Source: Curtobacterium sp. ER1/6 (lineage in GTDB: Bacteria > Actinomycetota > Actinomycetes > Actinomycetales > Microbacteriaceae). From it: a stretch of 64,000 bases of DNA. The stretch lies in assembly GCF_001742745.1 (NCBI RefSeq), contig NZ_MJAK01000005.1, positions 1-64,000 of the forward strand. Reading direction: 5' to 3'. Positions within the stretch are counted from its first letter, which is position 1. Every line of letters starts with the position of its first letter. Below, piece by piece: positions 1-8,215 of this stretch. The notes beneath the pieces were generated by a model. It made no database searches. It was not told the DNA's origin and saw nothing but the letters and a program-made list of their open reading frames with translations. A program made the position numbers and the translations under genes.

Positions 1-155
1 CCCCCCCCGCCGAGCGGCTCGCCCAGGCCGTCGCCACCGGAGCGGCCGCGGCGGCCCTGCCCGGCAGCGACGTCCCGGCCCTCGACCACACCGACCCCGG
101 CGGCGTGACCGTCCGGACCCTGCACACGACGCAGGTCCCGGCACCGATCGCCTGA
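1..155 (+). CDS. fruK: 1-phosphofructokinase, C-terminal fragment
   Basis: The window opens inside a reading frame that runs from base 3 to a TGA at 153-155. About 50 residues are visible, including a QAVATGAAAAALPGSD stretch typical of the C-terminal end of PfkB-family 1-phosphofructokinases. This family phosphorylates fructose 1-phosphate to fructose 1,6-bisphosphate. The gene for the fructose PTS permease starts 74 bp downstream, the usual fruK-fruA order, so a fructose uptake operon is inferred. The fragment is too short to check catalytic residues; the assignment rests on the C-terminal motif and context. Confidence 0.75.
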   Translation, partial: PPAERLAQAVATGAAAAALPGSDVPALDHTDPGGVTVRTLHTTQVPAPIA

Positions 156-229
156 CCGGCCACCCACCCCTGCGCCACCCCACCACCCGTACTGCCCGCG
201 CCACGGCGCCCTTGCAAAGGAGCAACCCC

Positions 230-2359
230 ATGTCCGCAGACACGACGCAGCGCCTCATCAGCGCCGAGCTCGTCGGCCTCGACGAGGACCTCGGCGGGAC
301 GTCGTCCGACGTCATCCGCGTGCTCGCCGACCGCGTCGCCGCGACCGGCCGCGCAGCCGACGGCGCCACCCTGGCCGAGGACGCCATCAAGCGCGAGGCG
401 AGCGTGGGCACCGGCGTGCCCGGCGGCATCGCGATCCCGCACGCCCGGTCGGCCTCGGTGTCGAGCCCGACGCTGGCGTTCTCGCGCCTCGCCCGGAAGG
501 TGCCGTTCGGCGCCCCGGACGGCGACGCCGACGTCGTCTTCATGATCGCCGTGCCCGAGGGGGCCGACAAGGACCACCTCACGGTCCTGTCGACGCTCGC
601 CCGGGCGCTCATCCGCGACGACTTCACCGCCGCGCTCCGTGCCGCGTCCACCCCGCAGGAGGTCGTCGACCTCGTCCAGCGCGAGGTGGGTGGCGAGGTC
701 GCCGCAGCCGGCGTCGGGAACGCGAGCAGCGCCTCCCGTCCGACCACGACGCAGCCCGCGCAGGCAGCCGCGGCCGGCGGCGCGACCAGCGGCGCCACCG
801 GCGCGCGCAAGGTCATCGTCGGCGTCACCGCGTGCCCGACCGGCATCGCCCACACCTACATGGCCGCCGACGCCCTCGTCGCCGCGGCCGAGCGCGCCGG
901 TGCCGAGATGCACGTCGAGACGCAGGGCTCCTCGCAGGTCGAGCCCCTCGACCCGGCGATCATCGCCCGTGCCGACGCCGTCGTCTTCGCGGTCGACGTG
1001 GACGTCCGCGACCGCGGGCGCTTCGCCGGCAAGCCGCTCGTCTCCGGACCGGTCAAGCGCGGCGTCGACGAGCCCGACGCGATGATCGCCGAGGCGATCC
1101 GCGCGGCCGACGACCCGAACGCCGCACGCGTGCAGGGCGGTGCCGCGACGGCTTCCGAGTCGAACAAGGCCGACGAGCACTTCGGCCAGGCGCTCAAGCG
1201 CTGGCTCCTCACCGGCGTGAGCTACATGATCCCGTTCGTCGCGGGCGGCGGGCTGCTCATCGCGCTCGGCTTCCTGCTCTCCGGCTACGCGATCGCGCTG
1301 CCGCACGGCGACTCCGGGCAGAACAACGCCGTCTACACGCTGACGAACTACACGTTGCTCAACCTGCCGCCGGAGGGCCTCGGCTACTACCTCGGCGCAG
1401 CAGCATTCCAGATCGGCGGGGTGTCCCTCGGGTTCCTCGTCGCCGCCCTCGCCGGGTACATCGCCTACGCGATCGCCGACCGACCGGGCATCGCGCCGGG
1501 CTTCGTCGCCGGATCGATCGCCGTCTTCATGAACGCCGGCTTCCTCGGCGGGCTCGTCGGCGGTCTCATCGCCGGTGCCGCCGCCTACTGGATCGGCCGC
1601 ATCCCCACCTGGCGCTGGCTCCGTGGCCTCATGCCGGTCGTGATCATCCCGCTGTTCGCGTCGATCATCGCCTCGGGCCTCATGCTCCTCGTGCTCGGCG
1701 GCCCGATCGCCTGGCTGATGACCCAGCTGACCGGGTTCCTCAACTCGCTCTCCGGTGCCTCGGCGATCCTGCTCGGCATCATCCTCGGCCTGATGATGGC
1801 GTTCGACCTCGGCGGCCCGGTCAACAAGGTCGCCTACGCGTTCGCCGTCGCCGGCCTCGGTGCGGGCACCGCCACGAACGTGGTGCCGTTCGAGATCATG
1901 GCGGCCGTGATGGCCGCGGGCATGGTCCCGCCGCTGGCCCTGGCGCTCGCCTCGACCGTGCTGTACCGCAACGGCTTCACGAAGCCGGAGCGCGAGAACG
2001 GCAAGGCCGCCTGGCTGCTCGGCGCGTCCTTCATCTCCGAGGGGGCGATCCCGTTCGCGGCGGCCGACCCGCTGCGCGTCATCCCCGCCTCGATGATCGG
2101 TGCCGCGGTCACGGGTGCGATCTCGATGGGTGCCGGCGTCACGTCGCGCGCTCCGCACGGTGGCATCTTCGTGTTCTTCGCGATCGGGGACATCGCGATG
2201 TTCATCGTCGCGATCCTGGCCGGCACGGTCGTCTCCGCGCTCGTCCTGGTCGGGCTGAAGAAGTGGGTGCGTCGGACGCCCGCCGCCGAGGCGGCGTCGG
2301 CCGAGCAGGCCGCCGTGGCCGGCGAGACGGTCGGTCAGCGCGCGCCGGCCGCCGTGTAG
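230..2359 (+). CDS. fruA: Fused fructose-specific PTS permease EIIABC
   Basis: This 709-residue protein imports fructose and phosphorylates it at C1 using phosphate relayed from HPr. An EIIA domain (about 1-150) carries the phosphorylated histidine in GIAIPHARS near residue 71. An Ala/Gly linker leads to an EIIB domain (about 190-295) with the phosphocysteine in VTACPTGIAHTYM at residue 202. The EIIC membrane domain (about 320-690) has many hydrophobic helices. An in-frame TTG lies 18 bp upstream, but the ATG at 230 sits behind a good AAAGGAG at 216-222 and is preferred. It follows fruK and ends 15 bp before a strong palindrome. FruK makes the FruA product into fructose 1,6-bisphosphate. Confidence 0.95.
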   Translation: MSADTTQRLISAELVGLDEDLGGTSSDVIRVLADRVAATGRAADGATLAEDAIKREASVGTGVPGGIAIPHARSASVSSPTLAFSRLARKVPFGAPDGDADVVFMIAVPEGADKDHLTVLSTLARALIRDDFTAALRAASTPQEVVDLVQREVGGEVAAAGVGNASSASRPTTTQPAQAAAAGGATSGATGARKVIVGVTACPTGIAHTYMAADALVAAAERAGAEMHVETQGSSQVEPLDPAIIARADAVVFAVDVDVRDRGRFAGKPLVSGPVKRGVDEPDAMIAEAIRAADDPNAARVQGGAATASESNKADEHFGQALKRWLLTGVSYMIPFVAGGGLLIALGFLLSGYAIALPHGDSGQNNAVYTLTNYTLLNLPPEGLGYYLGAAAFQIGGVSLGFLVAALAGYIAYAIADRPGIAPGFVAGSIAVFMNAGFLGGLVGGLIAGAAAYWIGRIPTWRWLRGLMPVVIIPLFASIIASGLMLLVLGGPIAWLMTQLTGFLNSLSGASAILLGIILGLMMAFDLGGPVNKVAYAFAVAGLGAGTATNVVPFEIMAAVMAAGMVPPLALALASTVLYRNGFTKPERENGKAAWLLGASFISEGAIPFAAADPLRVIPASMIGAAVTGAISMGAGVTSRAPHGGIFVFFAIGDIAMFIVAILAGTVVSALVLVGLKKWVRRTPAAEAASAEQAAVAGETVGQRAPAAV

Positions 2360-2374
2360 CGGTCGTCACCACCT

Positions 2375-2422
2375 GACGGACGGGAGGCCCGTGGCGGATC
2401 CGCCACGGGCCTCCCGTCCGTC
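2375..2422 (+). terminator. 48-bp perfect palindrome, terminator after fruA
   Basis: Two 22-bp perfect arms (2375-2396 and 2401-2422) flank a GATC centre, so the whole element is one continuous palindrome. It starts 15 bp after the fruA stop and has no T tract, as is common for actinobacterial hairpin terminators. The outer arm GACGGACGGGAGGC recurs at 5521, 16955, 22475 and 34022. Confidence 0.8.
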
Positions 2423-2439
2423 GTGTGCGCGCGCAGCGC

Positions 2440-2570
2440 CCGTGCCTGGTCGTCGAGGGTGCAGGACACGCCGCGTGCGCGACGTCGAGCGTGCGGGTTC
2501 CGTCGCTCGGGAGCGCCGACGGTGACGGAACGTGCACGCTCGCGGTCGGGCACGCTCGAGCGCACGCACC
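2440..2570. repeat. Intergenic imperfect inverted repeat before the DedA gene
   Basis: The gap between fruA and the DedA gene holds an interrupted palindrome. CGAGCGTGC plus GTTCCGTC on the left (from about 2487) pairs with GACGGAAC plus GCACGCTCG on the right (to about 2545). The phrase GCAGGACACGCCGYGTGCG at its edge recurs near 18640. No coding signal is convincing here. Confidence 0.4.
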
Positions 2571-2604
2571 GCGGTCTGTCAGGACACTCAGGGACACTGG
2601 CGGC

Positions 2605-3366
2605 ATGACGACCGCCCTGACGCTGCCGCCGACCCTGCCCGCCACGATCACGGCGGCGGGGTCCCGGACGGAGGGGACGGAGGACCTCGGCGGCCTGTCC
2701 GGCCTCGTGCTCCAGCTCATCGACGCCCTGGGGGAGTGGGGCGTCGCGCTCATGCTCTTCGTCGAGACCGTGTTCCCGCCGATCCCGTCCGAGGTGATCC
2801 TGCCGCTCGCGGGCTTCCTCGCCGGTGCCGGGCGGATGAACCTCGTGCTCGTGCTGCTGCTCGCCACGCTCGGGTCGTACCTCGGGGCGCTCGTGCTCTA
2901 CTGGCTCGGGGCGGCGATCGGCTTCGAGCGGACCGTACGGTGGCTCGGCCGGCTGCCGCTCGTCGACGAGGACGACTTCCGGAAGGCCGCGGACTGGTTC
3001 CACCGGCACGGGAAGAGCGCGGTGTTCTTCGGCCGGTTCGTGCCGATCGTCCGGAGCCTCATCTCGCTGCCGGCTGGCGCGGACCGGATGCACCTGGCGA
3101 CGTTCTCGCTCTTCACGATCATCGCGAGCGGCATCTGGAACAGCGCGCTCATCCTGCTGGGAGCGGCGTTCGGCACGCAGTACGACAAGGTCGAGCAGTA
3201 CACGGAGTGGATCGACCGGGTGCTCTACGTCGCGATCGCCGTGGTCGTCGTGACGTTCGTCGTCCGCCGGGTCCGCCGCGCACGAGCCGACCGAGCGCAG
3301 CGGCAGAGCGAGGCACCGGCCGAGGCCGCTCGCGGGCGCCGACGTGCGACACCCGCGAACGACTGA
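2605..3366 (+). CDS. DedA family (VTT domain) membrane protein
   Basis: The 253-residue integral membrane protein contains the DedA signature FVETVFPPIPSEVILPLAGF near residues 50-70 and the downstream GRFVPIVRSLISLPAG segment. DedA proteins are linked to membrane lipid scrambling, including undecaprenyl-phosphate recycling, and to proton-motive-force homeostasis; the substrate here cannot be read from sequence. The reading frame extends far upstream, but conserved sequence starts after ATG 2605, which lies 6 nt after a GACACT box and may be leaderless. The last 30 residues are Arg-rich and probably cytoplasmic. It is transcribed away from the fruA terminator as a single gene. Confidence 0.88.
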   Translation: MTTALTLPPTLPATITAAGSRTEGTEDLGGLSGLVLQLIDALGEWGVALMLFVETVFPPIPSEVILPLAGFLAGAGRMNLVLVLLLATLGSYLGALVLYWLGAAIGFERTVRWLGRLPLVDEDDFRKAADWFHRHGKSAVFFGRFVPIVRSLISLPAGADRMHLATFSLFTIIASGIWNSALILLGAAFGTQYDKVEQYTEWIDRVLYVAIAVVVVTFVVRRVRRARADRAQRQSEAPAEAARGRRRATPAND

Positions 3367-3369
3367 CGG

Positions 3370-3573
3370 TCACTTCTTCGTGAGGGCCGACTCCTTGTGG
3401 GCGGCCTTGTTGCCGGACTTCTCCGACTCGACGATCCAGTACGGGTCGTCGTCGGTGGGCTTGAAGTGCTGCCCGTCGAACGTGAAGTCCTTCGTCTTCT
3501 TCTCGACGACGGTCCCGGTCGTCTTGCCCTGCGAGGTGTTCCAGTGCACCTCGTCGCCCTTCGACAGCGCCAT
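3370..3573 (-). CDS. DUF2945 small TUDOR-like protein
   Basis: This 67-residue protein reads MALSKGDEVHWNTSQGKTTG onward and matches the DUF2945 (hypervirulence-associated TUDOR-like) family. Shared features are an SH3-like start, a central KTKDFTFDGQHFKP strand region and a Lys-rich C-terminus ending SALTKK. Members are small cytoplasmic proteins without a settled biochemical role. A strong AAGGAGG sits directly before the ATG at 3573. It converges on the DedA gene, leaving only 3 bp between their stop codons. An alternative longer start lacks a ribosome site. Confidence 0.85.
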   Translation of the reverse strand: MALSKGDEVHWNTSQGKTTGTVVEKKTKDFTFDGQHFKPTDDDPYWIVESEKSGNKAAHKESALTKK

Positions 3574-3745
3574 GATGTCCTCCTTGCGTAGTCCTCGAGA
3601 TCGCGGAGTCCGGACGCTACCCGCACGCATCCGCGGATCCACGGCGATCTGTCCCCCATCACGATGTCGTAACGCCCCTGCGGGATCGAGGTGGGACGCG
3701 TACCGTTGCCCGTGAGTCACCACGCAGGCGCCTGCCGCGGTCCCG

Positions 3746-4825
3746 ATGGCTCCGGACGGAACGATGTACCCCATGACCCTGGTCGACGGCGCACGAGCGG
3801 ACACGGTCCTCGCGGCCCGGTACCGCCTCGTCAAGCTCATCGGAACCGGTGGGATGGGGTCCGTGTACGAGGCCCGGGACGAACACACCTACCGCGCCGT
3901 CGCCGTGAAGCTCTTCGCGACGCCGGACTCGATGACGACGGCCGACCGCGTCCGCCAGGAGCGCGAGATCCGGCTGCTGAGCATGCTCTCGCACCCCGGC
4001 CTGGTGCCGCTCTACGACGCGGGCACCCACGAGTTCGAGGACGGCCCGCACCGCTTCATCGTGATGGAGCTCATCGCCGACACCACGCTGCTGCGTCGTC
4101 TCGCCGGCGGGGCCCTGCACAACTACGAGGTGGCCGACCTCGGCGCCCAGCTGGCCGACGCCCTGGCCTACGTGCACTCCCGCGGCATCGTGCACCGGGA
4201 CGTCAAGCCGGCGAACATCCTCATCAACGACGAGGGTGCCTCCGGGTTCGCCCGGTCGGTCAAGCTGACGGACTTCGGCGTCGCCCACTTCGTCGACGGC
4301 TCGCGCCTGACCAACGACGGCACGATCATCGGCACCGCCGCCTACCTGAGCCCCGAGCAGGTCGCCGGCGAACCGATCGGCTTCGCCACCGACGTGTACT
4401 CGCTCGGCCTCGTGCTGCTCGAGTCGCTGACCGGCAAGCAGGAGTACTCCGGCACCCTGATCGAGGCGGCGCTCGCGCGGCTCCGCAACGACCCGCGCGT
4501 CCCCGAGGAGGTCGGTCCGGACTGGAAGGACCTGCTCGCCAAGATGACGCACCGCGACCCGGCCAAGCGGCCGACGGCGGTGGCGGTCGCGAGCGCGCTC
4601 CGCGGCGGGTCGACGCAGGTCACCGGTCCGGTGCCGCTCGGTCCCGAGCGCATCAAGCACAAGCGGGACACGAAGATGCACCGCGCCGCGCACCGGCACG
4701 CCAAGCGCGGCACGTTCAGCGCGGTCCGCCGCTGGCGTCGCCGGAACGTCCTGGTGGGGTCCTTCGCGACCTTCGGCGTGCTCGCCGCCTGCGCCGCCGC
4801 GTACGTCGCGGGCACCCTGCACTGA
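3746..4825 (+). CDS. Membrane-tethered Hanks-type Ser/Thr protein kinase
   Basis: A 359-residue kinase. The glycine loop IGTGGMGSVY is at 32-41, the ATP lysine at K55 (AVKLF), the catalytic HRDVKPAN at 150-157 and DFG at 176-178, so all catalytic motifs are intact. After the kinase domain (to about 290) comes a Lys/Arg/His-rich juxtamembrane stretch and one terminal membrane helix (about 335-355), with only a few residues outside. There is no PASTA or other sensor domain, unlike PknB. Start choice is uncertain: ATGs at 3746, 3764 and 3773 are in frame and none has a clear ribosome site; a TACCGT box at 3701 may be the promoter. Targets are unknown. Confidence 0.92.
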   Translation: MAPDGTMYPMTLVDGARADTVLAARYRLVKLIGTGGMGSVYEARDEHTYRAVAVKLFATPDSMTTADRVRQEREIRLLSMLSHPGLVPLYDAGTHEFEDGPHRFIVMELIADTTLLRRLAGGALHNYEVADLGAQLADALAYVHSRGIVHRDVKPANILINDEGASGFARSVKLTDFGVAHFVDGSRLTNDGTIIGTAAYLSPEQVAGEPIGFATDVYSLGLVLLESLTGKQEYSGTLIEAALARLRNDPRVPEEVGPDWKDLLAKMTHRDPAKRPTAVAVASALRGGSTQVTGPVPLGPERIKHKRDTKMHRAAHRHAKRGTFSAVRRWRRRNVLVGSFATFGVLAACAAAYVAGTLH

Positions 4826-4874
4826 CGTCGGTCCCGCCGTGCGCGGACCGGGTCCGAGCGGCCGCCGGTCCTGG

Positions 4875-4880
4875 CAGGAT
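4875..4880 (+). promoter_or_regulatory. -10 box CAGGAT of a leaderless trpF promoter
   Basis: CAGGAT ends 6 nt before the trpF ATG at 4887, with no ribosome site between. The same arrangement precedes many genes in this window. Confidence 0.5.
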
Positions 4881-4886
4881 GGACGC

Positions 4887-5510
4887 ATGAGCGATCAGCG
4901 CTGGATCAAGATCTGCGGCCTGTCGACGCCCGAGACCGTGGACGCCGCCGTGGACGCCGGCGCGGACGCGGTCGGCTTCGTCTTCGCCGCCGGCAGCCCC
5001 CGCACCGTGACCGCGGACCTCGCGAAGGAGCTCGTCGAGCGCATCCCCGAGGGGATCGACGCCGTCGGGGTGTTCCGGGACCAGCCGATCGACGAGGTGG
5101 TCGGCATCGCGTCCGAGGTCGGGCTCACCACGCTCCAGCTGCACGGCCGAGAGTCCGCGAGCGACTTCGCCCGCGCGCGGGACGCCGGGTTCTTCACCAT
5201 CCGTGCCGTCTCGACCGACGACTACCTCCGCGAGACCCCGGAGCAGCGGGCGACCTTCGACCACGACCTGCTCCTGCTCGACGCCGCCGTGCCGGGGAGC
5301 GGACAGCTCGTCGACCCGGCGACGATCGCGGGCAGGATCGACGAGGCCTGGATCCTCGCGGGCGGGCTGACGCCCGCCAACGTCGTCGCCGCGGTGCAGG
5401 CGCTCGACCCCGACGGGGTCGACGTGTCGAGCGGGGTGGAGTCCGAGCGCGGGGTCAAGGACGTCGCACGCATCCGGTCGTTCGTCGAGGCGGTCCGCAG
5501 CATCCCCTGA
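4887..5510 (+). CDS. trpF: Phosphoribosylanthranilate isomerase
   Basis: This 207-residue TIM-barrel protein converts N-(5-phosphoribosyl)anthranilate to CdRP in tryptophan synthesis. The general base cysteine is in WIKICGL (C10) and the general acid aspartate in LLLDAAVPGSGQ (D132). Phosphate-binding loops GGLTP (159-163) and DVSSGVES (179-186) are intact. No other trp genes are adjacent, as in many actinobacteria where trpF is unlinked. A start at 4839 is open, but ATG 4887 begins at the conserved first strand. A 48-bp palindromic terminator begins 11 bp after the stop. Confidence 0.92.
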   Translation: MSDQRWIKICGLSTPETVDAAVDAGADAVGFVFAAGSPRTVTADLAKELVERIPEGIDAVGVFRDQPIDEVVGIASEVGLTTLQLHGRESASDFARARDAGFFTIRAVSTDDYLRETPEQRATFDHDLLLLDAAVPGSGQLVDPATIAGRIDEAWILAGGLTPANVVAAVQALDPDGVDVSSGVESERGVKDVARIRSFVEAVRSIP

Positions 5511-5520
5511 CGCACCACAC

Positions 5521-5568
5521 GACGGACGGGAGGCGCGTGGCGAGCCCGCCACGCGCCTCCCGTCCGTC
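5521..5568. terminator. 48-bp palindrome, bidirectional terminator
   Basis: Arms 5521-5542 and 5547-5568 are fully complementary around AGCC. It separates trpF (plus) from the convergent HAD gene (minus), so it can serve both. It shares its outer 14-nt arm with the elements at 2375, 16955 and 34022. Confidence 0.8.
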
Positions 5569-5577
5569 AGGTGCGCG

Positions 5578-6336
5578 TCAGCGCAGGGTGGGGATGAGCT
5601 CCGTCAGGAACGCGTCGGTGTCCTCCCAGCCCTCCACCGCGTGGCAGGGCACGCCGAGGGCCTTCACCGGGTAGTCGTTGCCCTCGGGGTCGAGGCGGTC
5701 GCCGACGAAGAGCATGTCGTCGAGGTCGATGCCCGTGAGCTCGGCGAGGCGGCGCATGCCGTACGCCTTGTCGATGCCCTTGCGGGTGATGTCGACGCTG
5801 GTCGAGCCGCCCGAGCGCACCTCGAGGTCGGGGAGCTCGGCCTGCACGAGCCGGCGGAGGTGGTCCTTCTTGTCGCCGGTCGGGTCCCAGCGCTTCTTGA
5901 CGTCGACGGGGGCGGACTGCCCGAGCGCGGAGAAGGTCACCTGCGAGCCGCGGTCCTCGAGGATCGGGCCCCAGGTCTCGGACTCCCAGTAGCCGGCGGC
6001 CTTCGCCTGCGTCTCGACAGCGGCGAGCGCGCGGGACTTCTCGTCGTCGGTGAGGTCCTCGGCGTACTGCAGCGCCCAGTCCGACCCGGACCAGCGGTAG
6101 TACGCGGTACCGCAGGTCGGCAGCAGGTGCAGGTCGTCGAGGGGGAGTCCGTCGCGGTCGCGCAGCGGGTGGACGAGCTGCTGCTCGAACTGCTGGAAGT
6201 TGCCGCCCGAGATCACCGCGACCGGCACGGTGGCGAGCAGGGCGGCGAAGGTCTCGAGCATGCGCGGGTCGAGCGGGGACTTCGACGGCGCGAGCGTGTC
6301 GTCGAGGTCGAAGGCGACGAGGCGGGGCGTGGTCAT
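5578..6336 (-). CDS. HAD-IIB phosphomannomutase-like hydrolase
   Basis: A 252-residue HAD protein with the catalytic motif DLDDTLAPSK at 10-19 (nucleophile D10, acid D12). The cap segment and the VGDRLDPEGND metal loop near the C-terminus resemble eukaryotic-type PMM and sucrose-phosphatase-like HAD-IIB enzymes. It may interconvert mannose phosphates or simply dephosphorylate a sugar phosphate; sequence alone does not decide. A phosphomannomutase would feed GDP-mannose to the gmd-fcl pathway in this window, but that link is inference. A CAGGAT box 6 nt before the ATG suggests a leaderless message. Confidence 0.8.
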   Translation of the reverse strand: MTTPRLVAFDLDDTLAPSKSPLDPRMLETFAALLATVPVAVISGGNFQQFEQQLVHPLRDRDGLPLDDLHLLPTCGTAYYRWSGSDWALQYAEDLTDDEKSRALAAVETQAKAAGYWESETWGPILEDRGSQVTFSALGQSAPVDVKKRWDPTGDKKDHLRRLVQAELPDLEVRSGGSTSVDITRKGIDKAYGMRRLAELTGIDLDDMLFVGDRLDPEGNDYPVKALGVPCHAVEGWEDTDAFLTELIPTLR

Positions 6337-6342
6337 GGGTCG

Positions 6343-6348
6343 ATCCTG
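6343..6348 (-). promoter_or_regulatory. -10 box CAGGAT of the HAD gene
   Basis: On the minus strand CAGGAT is followed by six bases and then ATG at 6336, the same layout as trpF. Confidence 0.5.
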
Positions 6349-6367
6349 CCAGACGCCCGTGCAGAGG

Positions 6368-6394
6368 CGGCCGGGCCCCGTCGGGACCCGGCCG
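6368..6394 (-). terminator. Hairpin after the nitroreductase gene
   Basis: Twelve-nt arms around a 3-nt loop (6368-6394) pair fully in minus-strand RNA with one G-U. It lies 35 bp beyond the nitroreductase stop. Confidence 0.55.
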
Positions 6395-6429
6395 TCGTGC
6401 TGCTGCGGGAGACTCCTCGCTGCGGGGGA

Positions 6430-7023
6430 CTACTCCTTGACGAGCACGACCTCGTCGAGGGGGAGGCGGGTGCGCGGGGCGACCTCGCGCTCGGCGGCCT
6501 TCTCGTCGAGCTGCGACGGGTCCGCCACGGTGCCGATCGCGGTCACGGTGTAGGGCACGAACCGCTCGGGCAGGCCGAACGCGGCGCGGAGGCCCTGGGC
6601 GTCGATGCCGGCCATCTGGTGCACGTGGAGGCCCTCGGCGTGCGCCTGCACGGTGAGCGCCGTCAGTGACTGACCGAGGTCGTACTGCGCGAAGGGGCGC
6701 TCGTCGCCGTCCTCGGTCGCGGTCTCGAGGATCCCGACGACCAGCGCGCTGGCGCGGAAGGCCCACGCGGCGTTGAAGCCGAGCAGGTGTTCGTTGATCT
6801 TGGCGAAGGTCTCGGTGCCACGGCGGCCGGCGATGAATCGGCGCGGCTGGTGGTTCATGGCGGACGCGGCCCAGCGTGCGGCCTCGAGGACGGCGTCGAA
6901 CTGCGTGTCCGAGATCGTCGCGGACTCGTCGTAGGAACGCGGGCTCCAGCGCTCCTCGAGCAGCGGCACGAGCGGCTGGCTGGAATCGGTCGAACGGCTG
7001 AGCGTGGCAGGCATCGAGGTCAT
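6430..7023 (-). CDS. Nitroreductase family FMN oxidoreductase
   Basis: A 197-residue protein with the family features RWSPRSYDES near residue 26 (FMN phosphate region), AARWAASAMNHQPRRF near 50, and a C-terminal GTVADPSQLDEK segment. Members are homodimeric flavoproteins using NAD(P)H to reduce nitroaromatics, quinones or similar compounds; the natural substrate is unknown. The ATG at 7023 gives MTSMPATLS; the internal ATG at 7014 is also possible. It is divergent from the AEC transporter with about 98 bp between the starts. Confidence 0.85.
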   Translation of the reverse strand: MTSMPATLSRSTDSSQPLVPLLEERWSPRSYDESATISDTQFDAVLEAARWAASAMNHQPRRFIAGRRGTETFAKINEHLLGFNAAWAFRASALVVGILETATEDGDERPFAQYDLGQSLTALTVQAHAEGLHVHQMAGIDAQGLRAAFGLPERFVPYTVTAIGTVADPSQLDEKAAEREVAPRTRLPLDEVVLVKE

Positions 7024-7121
7024 GGTGCGTGCAACGGTATTCGATGCGAACGCATTTCGGGGCTGAGTGCGTTCACATGGAACGGCCTCGGGTCCGCGGT
7101 CGGGGTGCGAGGATGGACCCG

Positions 7122-8045
7122 ATGGGTGGCGTGTTGACCGGGTTCGCGATCATCGGCGCGATCATCGCCGCCGGGTACGTCGTCGGGCGCACCGGCCTGC
7201 TCGGCCCGCACGCGCAGTTCGTGATGAGCCGCCTGGCGTTCTTCGTCCTCATGCCGTGCCTGCTGTTCCACACCATCGCGACGGCGCACATCGAGACGCT
7301 GCTGTCACCGATGCTCTGGGTCTCGCTCGTCAGCGCCGTGACCGTGGCGGTCGTCGCGGTGCTGGTCTTCCGCCTGGTGCTGCGCCGGTCCCTGGCCACG
7401 ACGACGGTCGGCGCCCTGGCGTCCGGCTACGTGAACGCGAACAACATCGGTCTGCCGGTCGCCGTCTACGTGCTCGGCCAGGCGACGGCCGTCGTGCCGG
7501 TGATCCTGCTGCAGCTCGTCGTGCTGGCACCGCTCGCGCTCACCGTGCTCGATGCGGCGACGGCGAACGGTGGTGGGTGGCGGGCGCGTGTGGTCGGACC
7601 GTTCCGCAACCCGATCATCATCGCCTCACTCGTGGGGCTCGTCTGCTCGGCGCTCCGCCTCGAGATCCCGACCCCGGTGCTCGAGCCGTTCGCGCTCGTC
7701 GGCGCAGCGGCGGTGCCCCTCGTGCTGCTGTCCTTCGGCATGAGCCTGCACGGCGCCGCACCGCTGCGGGACCGTTCGACCCGGCCGGACGTGCTCGTCG
7801 CCTCGGGGCTCAAGCTGATCCTGATGCCCGCGGTGGCGTACGTGTTCGCCCGGTTCGTCTTCGGGCTCGACGACGAGGACGTCCTCGTGCTCACGACGCT
7901 CGGGGCGCTGCCGGCGGCGCAGAACGTCTTCAACTACGCGCAGCGGTACCGGGCGGCGGTGCCGGTGGCGCGGGACGTGGTCCTGATCACGACCGTGGGG
8001 TCGGTGCCCGTGCTGGTGCTCGTCGCGGCGCTGTTGCACCCGTAG
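7122..8045 (+). CDS. AEC family transporter (auxin efflux carrier fold)
   Basis: The 307-residue polytopic membrane protein has ten-helix AEC/BART character, with conserved GYVNANNIGLPVAVYVLG in the first half and GALPAAQNVFNYAQRY in the second. Bacterial members export or import small carboxylates; substrate cannot be assigned. ATG 7122 is chosen because it lies 7 nt after a GAGGAT box and directly precedes the first helix; ATG 7113, in frame, would add three residues. No ribosome site is visible for either. It stands alone, divergent from the nitroreductase. Confidence 0.85.
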   Translation: MGGVLTGFAIIGAIIAAGYVVGRTGLLGPHAQFVMSRLAFFVLMPCLLFHTIATAHIETLLSPMLWVSLVSAVTVAVVAVLVFRLVLRRSLATTTVGALASGYVNANNIGLPVAVYVLGQATAVVPVILLQLVVLAPLALTVLDAATANGGGWRARVVGPFRNPIIIASLVGLVCSALRLEIPTPVLEPFALVGAAAVPLVLLSFGMSLHGAAPLRDRSTRPDVLVASGLKLILMPAVAYVFARFVFGLDDEDVLVLTTLGALPAAQNVFNYAQRYRAAVPVARDVVLITTVGSVPVLVLVAALLHP

Positions 8046-8215
8046 CGGCGCGTGGCCCAGGGTCTGGCGGGCGGGCGGGGCTCCGCGAGCGGGCCAGATC
8101 TGCGACGCTCGGCACCCCCACGCGACGGATCGAGCCCGCTCGGCGATCGACGCACGGCATGTCGTGCCCGCTCGTGGCGGCCGGGCGATCGGCGGCCGTG
8201 TGACGGGCCGCCGGG
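8046..8215. other. Intergenic region with element resembling 9110-9165
   Basis: This gap between convergent genes contains ATCGACGCACGGCATGTCGTG near 8149, similar to ATCGACGCGCGGGATGTCGCG near 9131. No coding region or clear hairpin terminator is seen. Confidence 0.3.
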
